Source: Pseudoclavibacter endophyticus (lineage in GTDB: Bacteria > Actinomycetota > Actinomycetes > Actinomycetales > Microbacteriaceae). From it: DNA of 64,000 nt. Positions 19,624 through 28,373 of the stretch are shown here, one piece after another (within the stretch, counting starts at the first letter, position 1; the number at the start of each line of letters is the position of its first letter). Location of the stretch: contig NZ_WBJY01000001.1 of NCBI RefSeq assembly GCF_008831085.1, forward strand, positions 1,240,001-1,304,000, read 5' to 3'. The translations under genes and the position numbers were made by a program. The notes under the pieces were generated by a model that ran no database searches, had not been told where the DNA came from, and saw nothing but the letters and a program-made list of their open reading frames with translations.

Positions 19624-21147
19624 CTATCCGCGGCCGAAGAGGCGCCCAAGCAGGCCGCCGATCTCGCCGCCCGGCTGCGCGGATCGCCGGGGCGGGACCG
19701 GAGCCGGATCGGGGAGCGGCGTCGTGGCGGCCCAATCGATGAACTGTCCCCACGCCGACGGGTCGACGTAGGCGTACGTGACGTGGTCGGCGTCGATGCG
19801 GATGCGCTGCAGTCCGCGTCCGTCGCTGTCGACGTCGTCGGGCACGAGCGCGTCGAACTCGGCAGCGCCCATCCGGCTGCCCTGAAACACGACGCGCACG
19901 CCCGTGTCGACGTTGCGAGCTTCGACGCCTGCGCCGAGCTCTTCGTGATCATCGATGTCGAACGGGATGCGCCGGCTCCCGGTCGCGAGTGCGATCGCGG
20001 CCAGCGACCGCGTGACGAGGGGTGCGAGTGGACCGGCACCCGCTGCGAGGTCGAACGTGATCGCGCGGCCCGAAACGCCGAGCACCAGCGCGGCGAGGTC
20101 GAGCGGAGAGTCCGTTGCGGTGGCATGTTCGCGAATGATCTCGGCCCCGCGGGGCCCCGGCTCCTGCTCGAGCAGGCCGGCCTCCAGCAAGGCGGCGGTG
20201 ACGGCATCGACCCTGGGCTGGGCGATGGGCGGGGCGCCTGCCATCCGCGCCCGTCGGCGAGCGATCGCCGCCACCGCGCGGCTCGAGACCGGCAGATCGG
20301 CCTTAGCGATTTCGAGCAGCCGGTCTTCCGCGCTGTCGGCGACCGAGTGCTCGAGCCCGTCGACATAGGCGCTGGCGTCGAGGGCGCCGGGCCCTTCCTT
20401 CGCGGTCGACCGCCAGAAGTCGGTGTCGTGCGCGAGCTCAATGAGACGCTCGGCGTCGGCCGCCCGGCGCGATCGCCGAATGAGCGCGCAGGTCGCGAGC
20501 CACGATGCCGGCGCTTCGATGCCCTGTGTTTCGGCGGTCGGCACGTCGTCGAGCGGTTCATCGGCGCCCCAGTACGACATCACGGTGCGCATGACCTCTG
20601 GTCGATCCGGTGTCGCCTCGGCGGCTGCGATGAGCACGAGGTCGGCGTATCGCTCGGCGGCGTCCTGGGCGGGCGTGCCGTTGAGCTCGCTCGCGAGTGC
20701 GCGCCTCGTCACGAGGTACACCTCCCCGCGGTCGTCGATGCGGAGGTGACGGATCGCGTCGATGATGTCGGTACGCAGCACGCCGTCGCCGAGGGAGTGC
20801 AGCAAGCGGGTGAGGAAGAGCTTGCCCACTGAGCGGGAGCCACGGCCGCCCGGGGCCATGATCGGCGCGTAGGGGAGGATCGCCTCGAAGAAGGCCTCTC
20901 GATCCGTCGCCTCAGCGAACGCGAGCAACGCGCGGTCGTCGTCAAAGGCCTCGATCAGCAGGATCGCGATGCCGGCGTATGCGGCAGGGTCGACGTGGTC
21001 TCGCACGGCGCCCCAGCGTTCGAGCGCGCGCCGGTGCGCCGGGTCGCCGGCGTCGGCGATCGCGGCCCACGGCTGGTTCGACCACGTCGGCAGCCACTCC
21101 GGTCTGCTGATCAGCCGCGAGATGAACGGGTCGAGTTCGGCGGGCAT
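19624..21147 (-). CDS. Uncharacterised 507-residue protein
   Basis: A soluble, helix-rich protein with no signal peptide, membrane helix or motif that I recognise. The N-terminal half is rich in Ala, Asp and Arg and reads like helical repeats. The C-terminal half has beta-type segments (A-I-T-F-D-L-A-A-G, R-I-P-F-D-I-D-D) and a Pro-rich tail ending G-G-L-L-G-R-L-F-G-R-G. ATG 21147 is chosen because GAGGAG lies five bases upstream; an in-frame ATG at 21171 has weaker support. It may be cotranscribed with the downstream exonuclease gene. Confidence 0.7.
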   Translation of the reverse strand: MPAELDPFISRLISRPEWLPTWSNQPWAAIADAGDPAHRRALERWGAVRDHVDPAAYAGIAILLIEAFDDDRALLAFAEATDREAFFEAILPYAPIMAPGGRGSRSVGKLFLTRLLHSLGDGVLRTDIIDAIRHLRIDDRGEVYLVTRRALASELNGTPAQDAAERYADLVLIAAAEATPDRPEVMRTVMSYWGADEPLDDVPTAETQGIEAPASWLATCALIRRSRRAADAERLIELAHDTDFWRSTAKEGPGALDASAYVDGLEHSVADSAEDRLLEIAKADLPVSSRAVAAIARRRARMAGAPPIAQPRVDAVTAALLEAGLLEQEPGPRGAEIIREHATATDSPLDLAALVLGVSGRAITFDLAAGAGPLAPLVTRSLAAIALATGSRRIPFDIDDHEELGAGVEARNVDTGVRVVFQGSRMGAAEFDALVPDDVDSDGRGLQRIRIDADHVTYAYVDPSAWGQFIDWAATTPLPDPAPVPPRRSAQPGGEIGGLLGRLFGRG

Positions 21148-21247
21148 CGGTTCTCCTCGCGCATCGTTCATATTCCTGCAAGGCTAGCCGGAAAGCACCA
21201 CCCCCTCGCCGCACGCGAGCGCGCCGGGCATCGTGAAAGGACTACGG

Positions 21248-21712
21248 ATGAGCACTTCGTCGACCACCGCCACCCTTCGCCGCGTGGGCGGCGTTGCCAT
21301 CGCCGCCGGCACGCTGCTGCTGAGTGCCGGGGCCGGCGCCTGGTTCGCCGTCACGAAGCAACTGCGTGACGAGCACATCACCGTGCCCGGCAACGCGGCA
21401 CTCCTACCGGGCAAGCGCGTGCAAGACCCGGTGACCGCGTACGCCGAGGCGCTCGCGATCAAGCGCAATGCCGAGAAGGCGGCCGGCGGGCGAACGTTCG
21501 CCGAGATCAACGCCGAGTTGAGCACGCTCGACGGCTCGTCACCCGAGGCGGCCGAGCTGCGGAAGAAGGGTCAGGGGCTCTCGACGGCCGCGTCGTTCCG
21601 CACGTCGCTCATGACCTCAGTGCTCGCCTACGGCGTCAGCGCGCTGGTCACCGGGCTCGGCGCCCTGTTCGTCGTCTCGGGCGCGCAGCTGCGCGGCGCC
21701 CGCGACGACTAG
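21248..21712 (+). CDS. Conserved two-helix membrane protein (often mislabelled LigA)
   Basis: A 154-residue protein with one helix near each end (about residues 14-34 and 121-145) and a hydrophilic middle that should face outside. The N-terminal R-R-V-G-G-V-A-I-A-A-G-T and the middle A-E-A-L-A-I-K-R-N-A match an actinobacterial family frequently deposited as aromatic ring-opening dioxygenase LigA; nothing in the sequence supports a dioxygenase. ATG 21248 has an AAAGG ribosome site. Function unknown. Confidence 0.72.
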   Translation: MSTSSTTATLRRVGGVAIAAGTLLLSAGAGAWFAVTKQLRDEHITVPGNAALLPGKRVQDPVTAYAEALAIKRNAEKAAGGRTFAEINAELSTLDGSSPEAAELRKKGQGLSTAASFRTSLMTSVLAYGVSALVTGLGALFVVSGAQLRGARDD

Positions 21713-21774
21713 GTCGAGAGGCGCAGGAGCGGGACGGTGGTCCTGAGTCCGGCCTCGGCGACTATCCTGGAGGT

Positions 21775-22464
21775 GTGGAAGCCCCCCTCGAGCGAGAGTT
21801 CAAGGCCGCGTCGCACGTGCGCCTGTATCTGCTCGCGATTCTCGCGTGCGTGGTGGTCGGCTTCCTCGGTACGACCATCGGGATGATCAGCGGCGCCGTC
21901 TCCGGTGCGGTTATGGCGAGTGCCTTCGTGGCGCTTCCCCTGGTGTTCTGCGTGTTCCTCGCCGTCCGCGACAGCGCGACGACGCCCAGCGTGATCGTCT
22001 CCGATCGTGGCCTTGAGCGGTCGAACGTCGACCGTACCGTCGTGATCCGGTGGCGGAACATCGCTGCGCTCGACATCGTGCATGACGGCACCGCACGCAT
22101 CCGTTACCTCACGAGCGATCGACTCGAGCAGCTGGTCGCCGACCGCATCACGCGGGCCGGTGGCACGCCCGCCCAGCTTTCGAAGACCAACGGCGCGGTC
22201 ACGGCTCGCGACGCGACCCGTGACGCGACCCGCGGAAATGGCGCCCCGCCGTCCGACGAGGCGGGGGACACGCCTCCGACGCTCGAGGAGTTCGACATCG
22301 AGCGCGTCATGCGTATCGAACTCGACATCATCGGCGACCTCGGCACGCACGGTGAGGAGCTCCCTGAGATTCCTCCGTCTCGAGCCGGCGAGGCGACGTT
22401 GGTGTGGGATGCGCTGCTGACGCACTACGCGGGGGAGCGGTACAAGGGCATCCACGCGGCGTGA
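21775..22464 (+). CDS. Hypothetical membrane protein
   Basis: A 229-residue protein with two helices near the N-terminus (about residues 17-34 and 39-61), then a soluble domain whose first part (S-V-I-V-S-D-R-G-L-E-R, V-I-R-W-R-N-I-A-A-L) resembles bacterial PH-like domains, then an acidic C-terminal part. A small in-frame duplication gives A-R-D-A-T-R-D-A-T-R. GGAGG is too close to GTG 21775 to act as a ribosome site, but TATCCT (21763-21768) ends six bases before the GTG, which fits a leaderless start. Confidence 0.65.
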   Translation: MEAPLEREFKAASHVRLYLLAILACVVVGFLGTTIGMISGAVSGAVMASAFVALPLVFCVFLAVRDSATTPSVIVSDRGLERSNVDRTVVIRWRNIAALDIVHDGTARIRYLTSDRLEQLVADRITRAGGTPAQLSKTNGAVTARDATRDATRGNGAPPSDEAGDTPPTLEEFDIERVMRIELDIIGDLGTHGEELPEIPPSRAGEATLVWDALLTHYAGERYKGIHAA

Positions 22465-22516
22465 CGTCCGAGGGGCCGGGCGCCTGGCATCCCGACCGGC
22501 GGTAGGCTAACTGCCC

Positions 22517-23590
22517 GTGGCTCTCACTATCGGCATCGTCGGCCTGCCCAACGTCGGCAAGTCAACGCTCTTCAACGCACTCACGAAGAACTCGGTTCTC
22601 GCGGCGAACTACCCGTTCGCCACGATCGAGCCCAACGTGGGGGTCGTCGAGCTTCCGGATGCGCGGCTCGGGAAGCTCGCCGAGATCTTCGGCTCCGAGC
22701 GGATCCTCCCCGCGACGGTCTCGTTCGTCGACATCGCGGGCATCGTCAAGGGCGCCAGCGAGGGCGAGGGGCTTGGCAACCAGTTCCTCGCCAACATCCG
22801 CGAGGCCGACGCGATCGCACAGGTCGTGCGCGGCTTCACCGACGGCGACGTCGTGCACGTCGACGGCAAGGTCGAGCCGGCGAGCGACATGGAGACGATC
22901 AACACCGAGCTGATCCTCGCCGATCTGCAGACCCTCGAGAAGGCGATCACTCGCTTCGAGAAGGAGGTCAAGGGTCGCAAGCTCGATCCTTCGGTGCTCG
23001 AGACGGCGCGGGAGGCGCAGGCTGCGCTGAACGAGGGAACGCTGCTGTCGGGGACGTCGATCGACCTCGAGCCCATCAAAGAGCTCGGGCTGCTCACCGC
23101 GAAGCCGGTGATCTTCGTGTTCAACGTCGACGAGGGCGTGCTCGGTGACCAGGCGCGTCTCGACGAGCTCGCGGCGCTCGTTGCGCCGTCGAAGGCGATC
23201 TTCCTCGATGCGAAGACCGAGTCGGAGCTCATCGACCTTGAGCCCGATGAGGCCGCCGAGCTGCTCGCGTCGCTCGGTCAGGAGGAGTCGGGCCTCCACC
23301 AGCTCGCGCGCATCGGCTTCGACACGCTCGGTCTGCAGACGTACCTGACGGCGGGGCCGAAGGAGGCTCGCGCGTGGACGATTCCCAAGGGGGCGAAGGC
23401 GCCTCAGGCGGCCGGGGTCATCCACACCGACTTCGAGAAGGGCTTCATCAAGGCCGAGGTGATCTCGTTCGACGACCTCGTCGACGCGGGCTCGACCGCC
23501 GAGGCGCGTTCGCGTGGCAAGGCTCGCATGGAGGGCAAGGACTACGTCATGAAGGACGGGGACGTGGTGGAGTTCCGCTTCAACGTGTGA
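22517..23590 (+). CDS. ychF: Redox-responsive ATPase YchF (Obg family)
   Basis: A 357-residue P-loop protein of the Obg family that binds ATP rather than GTP and associates with ribosomes. It shows the Walker A G-L-P-N-V-G-K-S (about residues 8-15), the G3 motif F-V-D-I-A-G, the altered G4 motif F-N-V-D-E that gives ATP preference, a coiled-coil insertion and the C-terminal TGS domain ending V-V-E-F-R-F-N-V. TAGGCT (22503-22508) ends eight bases before GTG 22517. The 3' end of the frame is the sequence duplicated at 24,407 and 30,961, so it appears to be an integration target. Confidence 0.95.
   Translation: MALTIGIVGLPNVGKSTLFNALTKNSVLAANYPFATIEPNVGVVELPDARLGKLAEIFGSERILPATVSFVDIAGIVKGASEGEGLGNQFLANIREADAIAQVVRGFTDGDVVHVDGKVEPASDMETINTELILADLQTLEKAITRFEKEVKGRKLDPSVLETAREAQAALNEGTLLSGTSIDLEPIKELGLLTAKPVIFVFNVDEGVLGDQARLDELAALVAPSKAIFLDAKTESELIDLEPDEAAELLASLGQEESGLHQLARIGFDTLGLQTYLTAGPKEARAWTIPKGAKAPQAAGVIHTDFEKGFIKAEVISFDDLVDAGSTAEARSRGKARMEGKDYVMKDGDVVEFRFNV
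23569..23588 (+). repeat. ychF 3'-end repeat, copy 1 (putative attachment site)
   Basis: The 20 bases GGAGTTCCGCTTCAACGTGT end one base into the ychF stop codon. They are found again, with no mismatch, at 30961-30980. An intact target gene end plus displaced copies is the pattern left by site-specific integration at the 3' end of a gene. Confidence 0.65.
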
Positions 23591-23643
23591 GGCCGCCGTG
23601 AGTGGGGCTTATCTCGGCACCGCTCGGTCGGGATAATGGCCGC

Positions 23644-24342
23644 ATGCTCGCTCGACCTGCAGAGGTGGCCGGAACCGCGCTGCGCGGCTTCTTCTCTCTG
23701 CTCCGGCGCATCCGTCATCCGCGCCCTATCCATTCGCGCGGGCTGGTGCTGACGGGGCAGGCCACCTGGATTCGTGATGCGGCGCCGTCAGGCATCGGCT
23801 GGATCGACGACCTCCGGGGAAAGCCGCTCGAGGTGACCGCGCGGCTGTCCCGAGGAGTCGGGCTGCCCGACAAACTGCCGGACGTGCTCGGCCTCGCCTT
23901 GCGATTCCACGCCGACGACGGTCGGCACGCGGATGTGCTGCTCGCGTCGACCGGCATCGGTTTCCCCTTCCGGTTCGCACTCGTGCCCCGGCGCTCGGCG
24001 ACGGGCGCGACGTTCGGGAGTCTCCTGCCGTACCGCTCGCCGCGCGGACCGGTGCTGATCTGCGCCCGGAGCGTCCCCTTTCGGGTGCTCCCGGCTGACC
24101 TGCGGGGCCTGCGGCGGTCGCTCGACGAGCAGCCGTGGCGGGTCCGCCTCTATCACGCGGCGCCGATCGACAAGTGGCACCCCTTCGCGGACGTCGTGCT
24201 CACGCCTGCCGCCGAGGCGGACTCGGCCGAGCTCCGGTTCGATCCGGTAGGGCATCCTCTCCTCGGGTCCACCACCTACCCCTGGGTGCGCAGGCTGCGC
24301 GAGCCGAGCTACCGCGTCGCGCAGCGCGGGACCTCCGGGTAG
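23644..24342 (+). CDS. Conserved hypothetical protein (actinobacterial)
   Basis: A 232-residue soluble protein. Recognisable family-like segments are R-H-P-R-P-I-H near residue 27, A-R-L-S-R-G-V-G-L-P and D-V-L-G-L-A-L-R-F near 75-88, and F-G-S-L-L-P-Y-R-S. The L-P-D-V-L-G-L-A-L-R stretch is faintly reminiscent of the catalase fold, but no haem ligand can be identified, so no function is assigned. GATAAT (23632-23637) ends six bases before ATG 23644, a clear leaderless promoter. It lies between the first two ychF-end repeats. Confidence 0.68.
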   Translation: MLARPAEVAGTALRGFFSLLRRIRHPRPIHSRGLVLTGQATWIRDAAPSGIGWIDDLRGKPLEVTARLSRGVGLPDKLPDVLGLALRFHADDGRHADVLLASTGIGFPFRFALVPRRSATGATFGSLLPYRSPRGPVLICARSVPFRVLPADLRGLRRSLDEQPWRVRLYHAAPIDKWHPFADVVLTPAAEADSAELRFDPVGHPLLGSTTYPWVRRLREPSYRVAQRGTSG

Positions 24343-24406
24343 GCCAGGGGGCGGCGTGCCCCTTACATCGCAGACTGCGTGACGTTGTTCGGCTGCGGAA
24401 CTCGGT

Positions 24407-24435
24407 GGAGTTCCGGTTTAGCGTCTAGTGATATT
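24407..24435 (+). repeat. ychF 3'-end repeat, copy 2 (diverged)
   Basis: From GGAGTTCCG onward, 24 of 29 bases match the copy at 30961-30989, including the shared extension TAGTGA and ATT that the ychF copy lacks. The first part also forms a perfect inverted repeat, CGGAACTC (24396-24403) with GAGTTCCG (24408-24415). It lies 27 bases before the higB remnant and appears to mark an inner boundary of the island. Confidence 0.55.
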
Positions 24436-24461
24436 GACGCACGTCGTTATGCTCAGGTTCC

Positions 24462-24750
24462 GTGATCAAGTCGTTGGGTAACTAGGTCGCCGAACGACTG
24501 TGGCGTCGTGAACGCGTGCGCTCGATCGATCCTCGGATTTGTCGGGTCGCGCTGCGCAAGCTCCGCCCCGTGGGAGCGGCGCGGCTCTGCAAGAGCTCCG
24601 TATCCCACTCGGGAACCGGCTTGAAGCTCTGAGAGGGGATCGAGCTGATTGGTTTGCGCGGCATCAGAATCAACGACCAGTGGTGTATCTGCTTCACGTG
24701 GACCGACGCTGGCGCGGAGGAGGTCGAGATCGTTGACTACCACTGGGAGT
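24462..24750 (+). pseudogene. Broken HigB-type toxin (RelE/ParE family)
   Basis: Three stretches in two frames together give a near-complete HigB toxin: V-I-K-S-L-G-N then L-W-R-R-E-R-V-R-S-I-D-P-R-I, next L-Q-E-L-R-I-P-L-G-N-R-L-E-A-L-R-G-D-R-A, and last I-R-I-N-D-Q-W-C-I-C-F-T-W-T-D-A-G. An amber codon interrupts the frame at 24483-24485. Frame changes occur near 24590 and again near 24650. The normal stop is also missing, and no HigA antitoxin follows; an SDR gene starts at the expected place. It is a dead toxin gene at the edge of the island. Confidence 0.8.
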
Positions 24751-24756
24751 GGCTTG

Positions 24757-25560
24757 ATGCGACAGCCGTTGATCGGCCGCACCGCCGTCGTGACCGGCGT
24801 GAGCAGGCGACGGGGGATCGGCGCGGCCGTCGCACGTCGTCTTGCCGACATGGGTGCGAATCTTGTCGTCCACCATCATCGCGCCCATGACGTGGCTCAG
24901 CCGTGGGGAGCAGACGATCTCGACGACGTGCTGGCGGATCTGCACGGCCACCTCGTTCCGGGCGCACACTTGCACGACATCGCGGCGGATCTGACGGAAC
25001 AGGATGCGCCACGGAGCTTGATCGAGTACGCCCTTGATGTCGCGGGGCCGCTGGACATCCTGGTGTGCGTTCACGCGCGGTCCGGCGGCGATGGATCTCT
25101 GGCTGAGATCACCGCGGAGGAGCTGGATGGCCACTGGGCCGCCGATGCCCGCTCGGTCCTGTTGGCGACACAGGCGTTCGCGCAGGCGCACGAACCTGAC
25201 CGTGCCGGTGGACGTGTCGTGTGGATGACGTCCGGGCAGCAGCAGGGGCCTATGCCTGGCGAGGTCGCCTATGCGGCGGCCAAAGCCGCCCTGGCGGGTG
25301 TGACGCGTACGGTTGCGGACGAGCTCGTCGAGCAGGGCATCGTCCTGAACACCGTGAATCCGGGCCCTGTGAACACGGGCTTTCTCGATCCAGGGCAGGG
25401 GATCGATGATGCGACGCTGGCGTCGCTGAAACGCCGGTTCCCATCGGGTCGGTTCGGTGTTCCCGAGGACCCCGCGCGCCTCATCGGGTGGCTCGTCAGC
25501 GACGATGCGGAGTGGGTTGTCGGGCAGGTGATCGACAGCGAGGGCGGCTTTCGGCGCTAG
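24757..25560 (+). CDS. Short-chain dehydrogenase/reductase (FabG-like)
   Basis: A 267-residue NAD(P)-dependent oxidoreductase of the classical SDR family. It has the dinucleotide loop V-V-T-G-V-S-R-R-R-G-I-G-A-A (about residues 11-24), the catalytic Ser in W-M-T-S-G-Q-Q and the pair Y-A-A-A-K near residue 170, followed by N-P-G-P-V-N-T-G. The usual N-A-G motif near residue 100 reads V-C-V-H-A-R, which is atypical. Its start lies on top of the end of the higB remnant, so the toxin 3' end and this gene were joined by recombination. Substrate unknown. Confidence 0.82.
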   Translation: MRQPLIGRTAVVTGVSRRRGIGAAVARRLADMGANLVVHHHRAHDVAQPWGADDLDDVLADLHGHLVPGAHLHDIAADLTEQDAPRSLIEYALDVAGPLDILVCVHARSGGDGSLAEITAEELDGHWAADARSVLLATQAFAQAHEPDRAGGRVVWMTSGQQQGPMPGEVAYAAAKAALAGVTRTVADELVEQGIVLNTVNPGPVNTGFLDPGQGIDDATLASLKRRFPSGRFGVPEDPARLIGWLVSDDAEWVVGQVIDSEGGFRR

Positions 25561-25813
25561 CGGCGCCGGTTCGAACGCTCAGAAGCTGTTCCGTGCTGGA
25601 ACCGGGTGAACGCGCTGGAGTCCCAGTGGCGCGAGGCAGGCGGGCTGATGATCACGCGGATCAGCGCATCCAGGTCGCTGACGCCGAGAACGACGTGTCA
25701 CCGGTCGATACACCTGCCGAGCGATGAGTTCGCGCGATGCCAGGTATCTACCTCTATGAGGGGACCTGACAACGAGAGCGGACCGGCGCGGAAGCGGCCG
25801 GAGAGGGACAGTG
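25561..25813. other. Gap between SDR and MFS genes
   Basis: About 250 bases with no gene I can support. The base composition is less GC-biased than in the core regions. Short open stretches have no recognisable product. The distance suggests that the MFS gene has its own promoter, although no convincing -35/-10 pair stands out. Confidence 0.3.
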
Positions 25814-27271
25814 ATGAAGCACGATTATCAACCTGCAGCGACGGCGCACCGATGGTGGATCCTGGTCGTGGTCTGCATGGCGATGTTCATGGGCGTGCTG
25901 GACTCGACGAGTGTGTATGCGGCCTTGCCGGTCATTGCGCTCGACCTGGGCTTTGCGCTGGGGGAGGTCCAATGGGTGATCACTGCCTACGGGGTGGCGA
26001 TCGGCGGGTTGCTGCTGCTGGGCGGGCGGCTTGCCGACCACATGGGCCGAGGACGCACGTTCATGACAGCCGTTGGAGTTTTCGCGGCAGCGTCCTTGGC
26101 ATGCGGATTCTCTCCATCGTCCGAAGCACTGATTGCCGCGCGAGTAGTCCAGGGCGTGGGTGCAGCTGTGATGACCCCGGCAGGGATGTCCGTTCTGATG
26201 CAGGTCTTCCCCGACGGCCCGGACCGCAACAAGGCTTTGGGTATCTGGGGCGGCCTCGGCGGGACGGGAGCAACCGTCGGGCTGCTGCTGGGAGGCGTCC
26301 TCACCGACTGGTTCGGATGGGCTTGGATCTTCTTCAGCAACGTACCCGTATGCCTGGTAGTCATGGTGCTGTGTCCGATCCTGTTTCCCCCCAGCGCGCG
26401 GAACACGCAGCGGCTCGACCTTCCGGGTGCGCTCTTGGCCACCGGCGCGCTGGTCCTGACACTCCTGGCCGTGTTCCACATCGCCGCACACGGGGTCAGT
26501 CCTCTCGCGGTGATGTCCTGTGCCGGGGCATTGATCACCTCGGCACTGTTCGTCGTCGTTGAACTGCGCAGCCCGGCGCCGCTGGTGCCGATGCGAATCT
26601 TCGCCTCACGCACGCTCGTCGGGGGCAACCTGGTGATCGTGATCGCCGGCATCGCGGTCGACGGGCTGCTGATTGTCGTGACGTTGTATGCCCAGCAGGT
26701 GCTGGGTTTCTCAGCGCTGCAGTTCGGTTTGACAATGGCGATCATGACGGTCACCTCAGTTCTCGGGGTGGTGGCCGGACAGCATGTGGTCACGCGGGCA
26801 GGCTTCCGACTCGTCGCCACGTGGGGCATGATCCTGTTGACGAGCTCCTGTCTGCTGCTCAGCCAATTGTCCGTCGACGGCACGCTCGCCAAGGATCTGT
26901 TGCTCGGACTGATCGTGTTCGGTTCGGGGATGGGGGCCGCGTTCGTCGCGGGCCAGATCGCAGCACTGACGGGCGTTGCCGAGCACGATTCGGGCTTGGC
27001 AGCGGGTATCGCGGAAACGGGTTTCGCTGTGGGAACCACTCTGGGCGCAGGCCTCGCCTCGGCCATCGTGATCGGCGTCGCGACACGCGCGACCGCGGGC
27101 GCGCCAACCGCGTCGGAGCTGACTGGAGGGCTCGCGGTTGCGCTGTACGTCTTGGCCGCGCTCGCGGCAATCGGGGCGTTGTGCGCCGCCGTCTTGCTTC
27201 GCACACCCCCTGTGGCGAAAGTGCGGAGCGCGAGTTCGAAAAGCGCGATATCGAGGAGCGCGGCGTCATGA
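25814..27271 (+). CDS. MFS transporter of the DHA2 (EmrB/QacA-like) drug efflux type
   Basis: A 485-residue proton-coupled exporter with 14 predicted membrane helices. The signature motifs are visible: M-G-V-L-D-S-T-S-V (helix 1, motif D1 of 14-helix exporters), G-G-R-L-A-D-H-M-G-R-G-R (motif A) and A-R-V-V-Q-G-V-G-A-A-V-M-T-P-A (motif C region). Likely substrates are lipophilic drugs or antibiotics. GAGAGGGA precedes ATG 25814. The last codons overlap the sigma factor gene (ATGA), so efflux pump and sigma factor are translationally coupled. Confidence 0.9.
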   Translation: MKHDYQPAATAHRWWILVVVCMAMFMGVLDSTSVYAALPVIALDLGFALGEVQWVITAYGVAIGGLLLLGGRLADHMGRGRTFMTAVGVFAAASLACGFSPSSEALIAARVVQGVGAAVMTPAGMSVLMQVFPDGPDRNKALGIWGGLGGTGATVGLLLGGVLTDWFGWAWIFFSNVPVCLVVMVLCPILFPPSARNTQRLDLPGALLATGALVLTLLAVFHIAAHGVSPLAVMSCAGALITSALFVVVELRSPAPLVPMRIFASRTLVGGNLVIVIAGIAVDGLLIVVTLYAQQVLGFSALQFGLTMAIMTVTSVLGVVAGQHVVTRAGFRLVATWGMILLTSSCLLLSQLSVDGTLAKDLLLGLIVFGSGMGAAFVAGQIAALTGVAEHDSGLAAGIAETGFAVGTTLGAGLASAIVIGVATRATAGAPTASELTGGLAVALYVLAALAAIGALCAAVLLRTPPVAKVRSASSKSAISRSAAS

Positions 27272-28254
27272 CCCTTCGGATCGACGATTTCAACGGCCGG
27301 ACGAGACCGTACAGGTCAGAGCTGCTGGCTCATTGCTACAGAATGCTGGCATCGATCCACGATGCCGAGGACGCCGTCCAAGAGACGTTTCTCCGAGCCT
27401 GGCGCGGCTACGACAGTTTCGAAGACCGCTCATCGATCCGGACCTGGCTCTACCGCATCGCGACCAACGCTTGCCTGCGCGCACTGGAGAACCGCGGCCG
27501 GCGGGCGCTCCCCACCGGGTTGGGTGGCCCCTGCGGGGACCCAGCCGCCGACCTGCCTGAGTGGCCTGAACTTCCCTGGCTGGAGCCGATTCCGGATGCT
27601 CTGCTCGGTGATCCGAGCGGCGATTCCACCGACCCGCTCACCACGGTGGCCCGCCGCCACAGCGTGAAATTGGCGTACATCGCAGCGCTGCAGCACCTTG
27701 CTCCGCGACAGCGTGCCGTGCTCGTGCTGCGCGATGTCCTGTCCTTTACCGCCGCAGAAGTCGCCGCGATGCTCGACACGACACCGACCGCCGTCAACAG
27801 CTTGTTGCAACGCGCGCGCTCGCAGATTGGTGCTGCCCAGCCCGATGAAGCCGATATCCAGGAACTCAGCCCCGGAAGGGAGCGTGACCTCCTGGACCGT
27901 TTCGTGGCGGCCATGCACGCCCATGACATCCCGGGACTCGTGGCAGTTCTGACTGAGGATGCTGCCTACGAGATGCCACCATTCCCGTCGTGGTTCCGCG
28001 GTGCCGAGATGATCGGTCGAATGGTCAGCGCCCAGAGCCCTGCAGAGGGGCCCGGCGACCATCTCCTTGTGCCCACCGCGGCGAATGGCCAGCCGGCCTT
28101 CGGGCTCTACATGCCCGACGAATACGGTGTCTTCAGGGCATTCAACCTGCAGGTTCTCACCGTCACCCCGACGGGGGTCTCCCACGTCGTCGCCTTCTTC
28201 GACCTGCGACTGTTCGCCCGGTTCGGCCTGCCCGAGACTGCGACGCCGACATGA
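27268..28254 (+). CDS. ECF-type RNA polymerase sigma factor with SnoaL-like C-terminal domain (SigG/SigX5-like)
   Basis: A 328-residue sigma-70 family protein. Region 2 is Y-R-S-E-L-L-A-H-C-Y-R-M-L-A-S with D-A-E-D-A-V-Q-E-T-F-L-R-A-W-R (about residues 13-48). Region 4 is L-A-P-R-Q-R-A-V-L-V-L-R-D-V-L-S-F-T-A-A-E-V-A (about 145-175). A C-terminal SnoaL/NTF2-like domain (about 210-320, L-L-D-R-F-V-A-A-M-H-A-H-D) replaces a separate anti-sigma factor in such proteins. Its ATG overlaps the MFS stop. The next gene, a YCII protein, is a common partner of extended ECF factors. The promoter it reads is unknown. Confidence 0.88.
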   Translation: MTLRIDDFNGRTRPYRSELLAHCYRMLASIHDAEDAVQETFLRAWRGYDSFEDRSSIRTWLYRIATNACLRALENRGRRALPTGLGGPCGDPAADLPEWPELPWLEPIPDALLGDPSGDSTDPLTTVARRHSVKLAYIAALQHLAPRQRAVLVLRDVLSFTAAEVAAMLDTTPTAVNSLLQRARSQIGAAQPDEADIQELSPGRERDLLDRFVAAMHAHDIPGLVAVLTEDAAYEMPPFPSWFRGAEMIGRMVSAQSPAEGPGDHLLVPTAANGQPAFGLYMPDEYGVFRAFNLQVLTVTPTGVSHVVAFFDLRLFARFGLPETATPT

Positions 28255-28373
28255 CTCGGGCCTGGCATACCAAAAGCGTGGAAGCGGCAGAGGGGACATG
28301 CCTTCGGGTCCGACTTCGGAGGAGAAGCGCTTGACGCACGTGGTAGCCCAAGATTTTTGACGCGAGGAGAGCT

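Noticed and set aside
21248..21712. Aromatic ring-opening dioxygenase LigA
   Set aside because: Proteins like this often carry that label in databases, but the sequence is a small two-helix membrane protein with no metal site.
25561..25600. GGTTCGAAC resembling a tRNA T-loop
   Set aside because: No acceptor, D or anticodon stem can be built around it, so it is not a tRNA gene.
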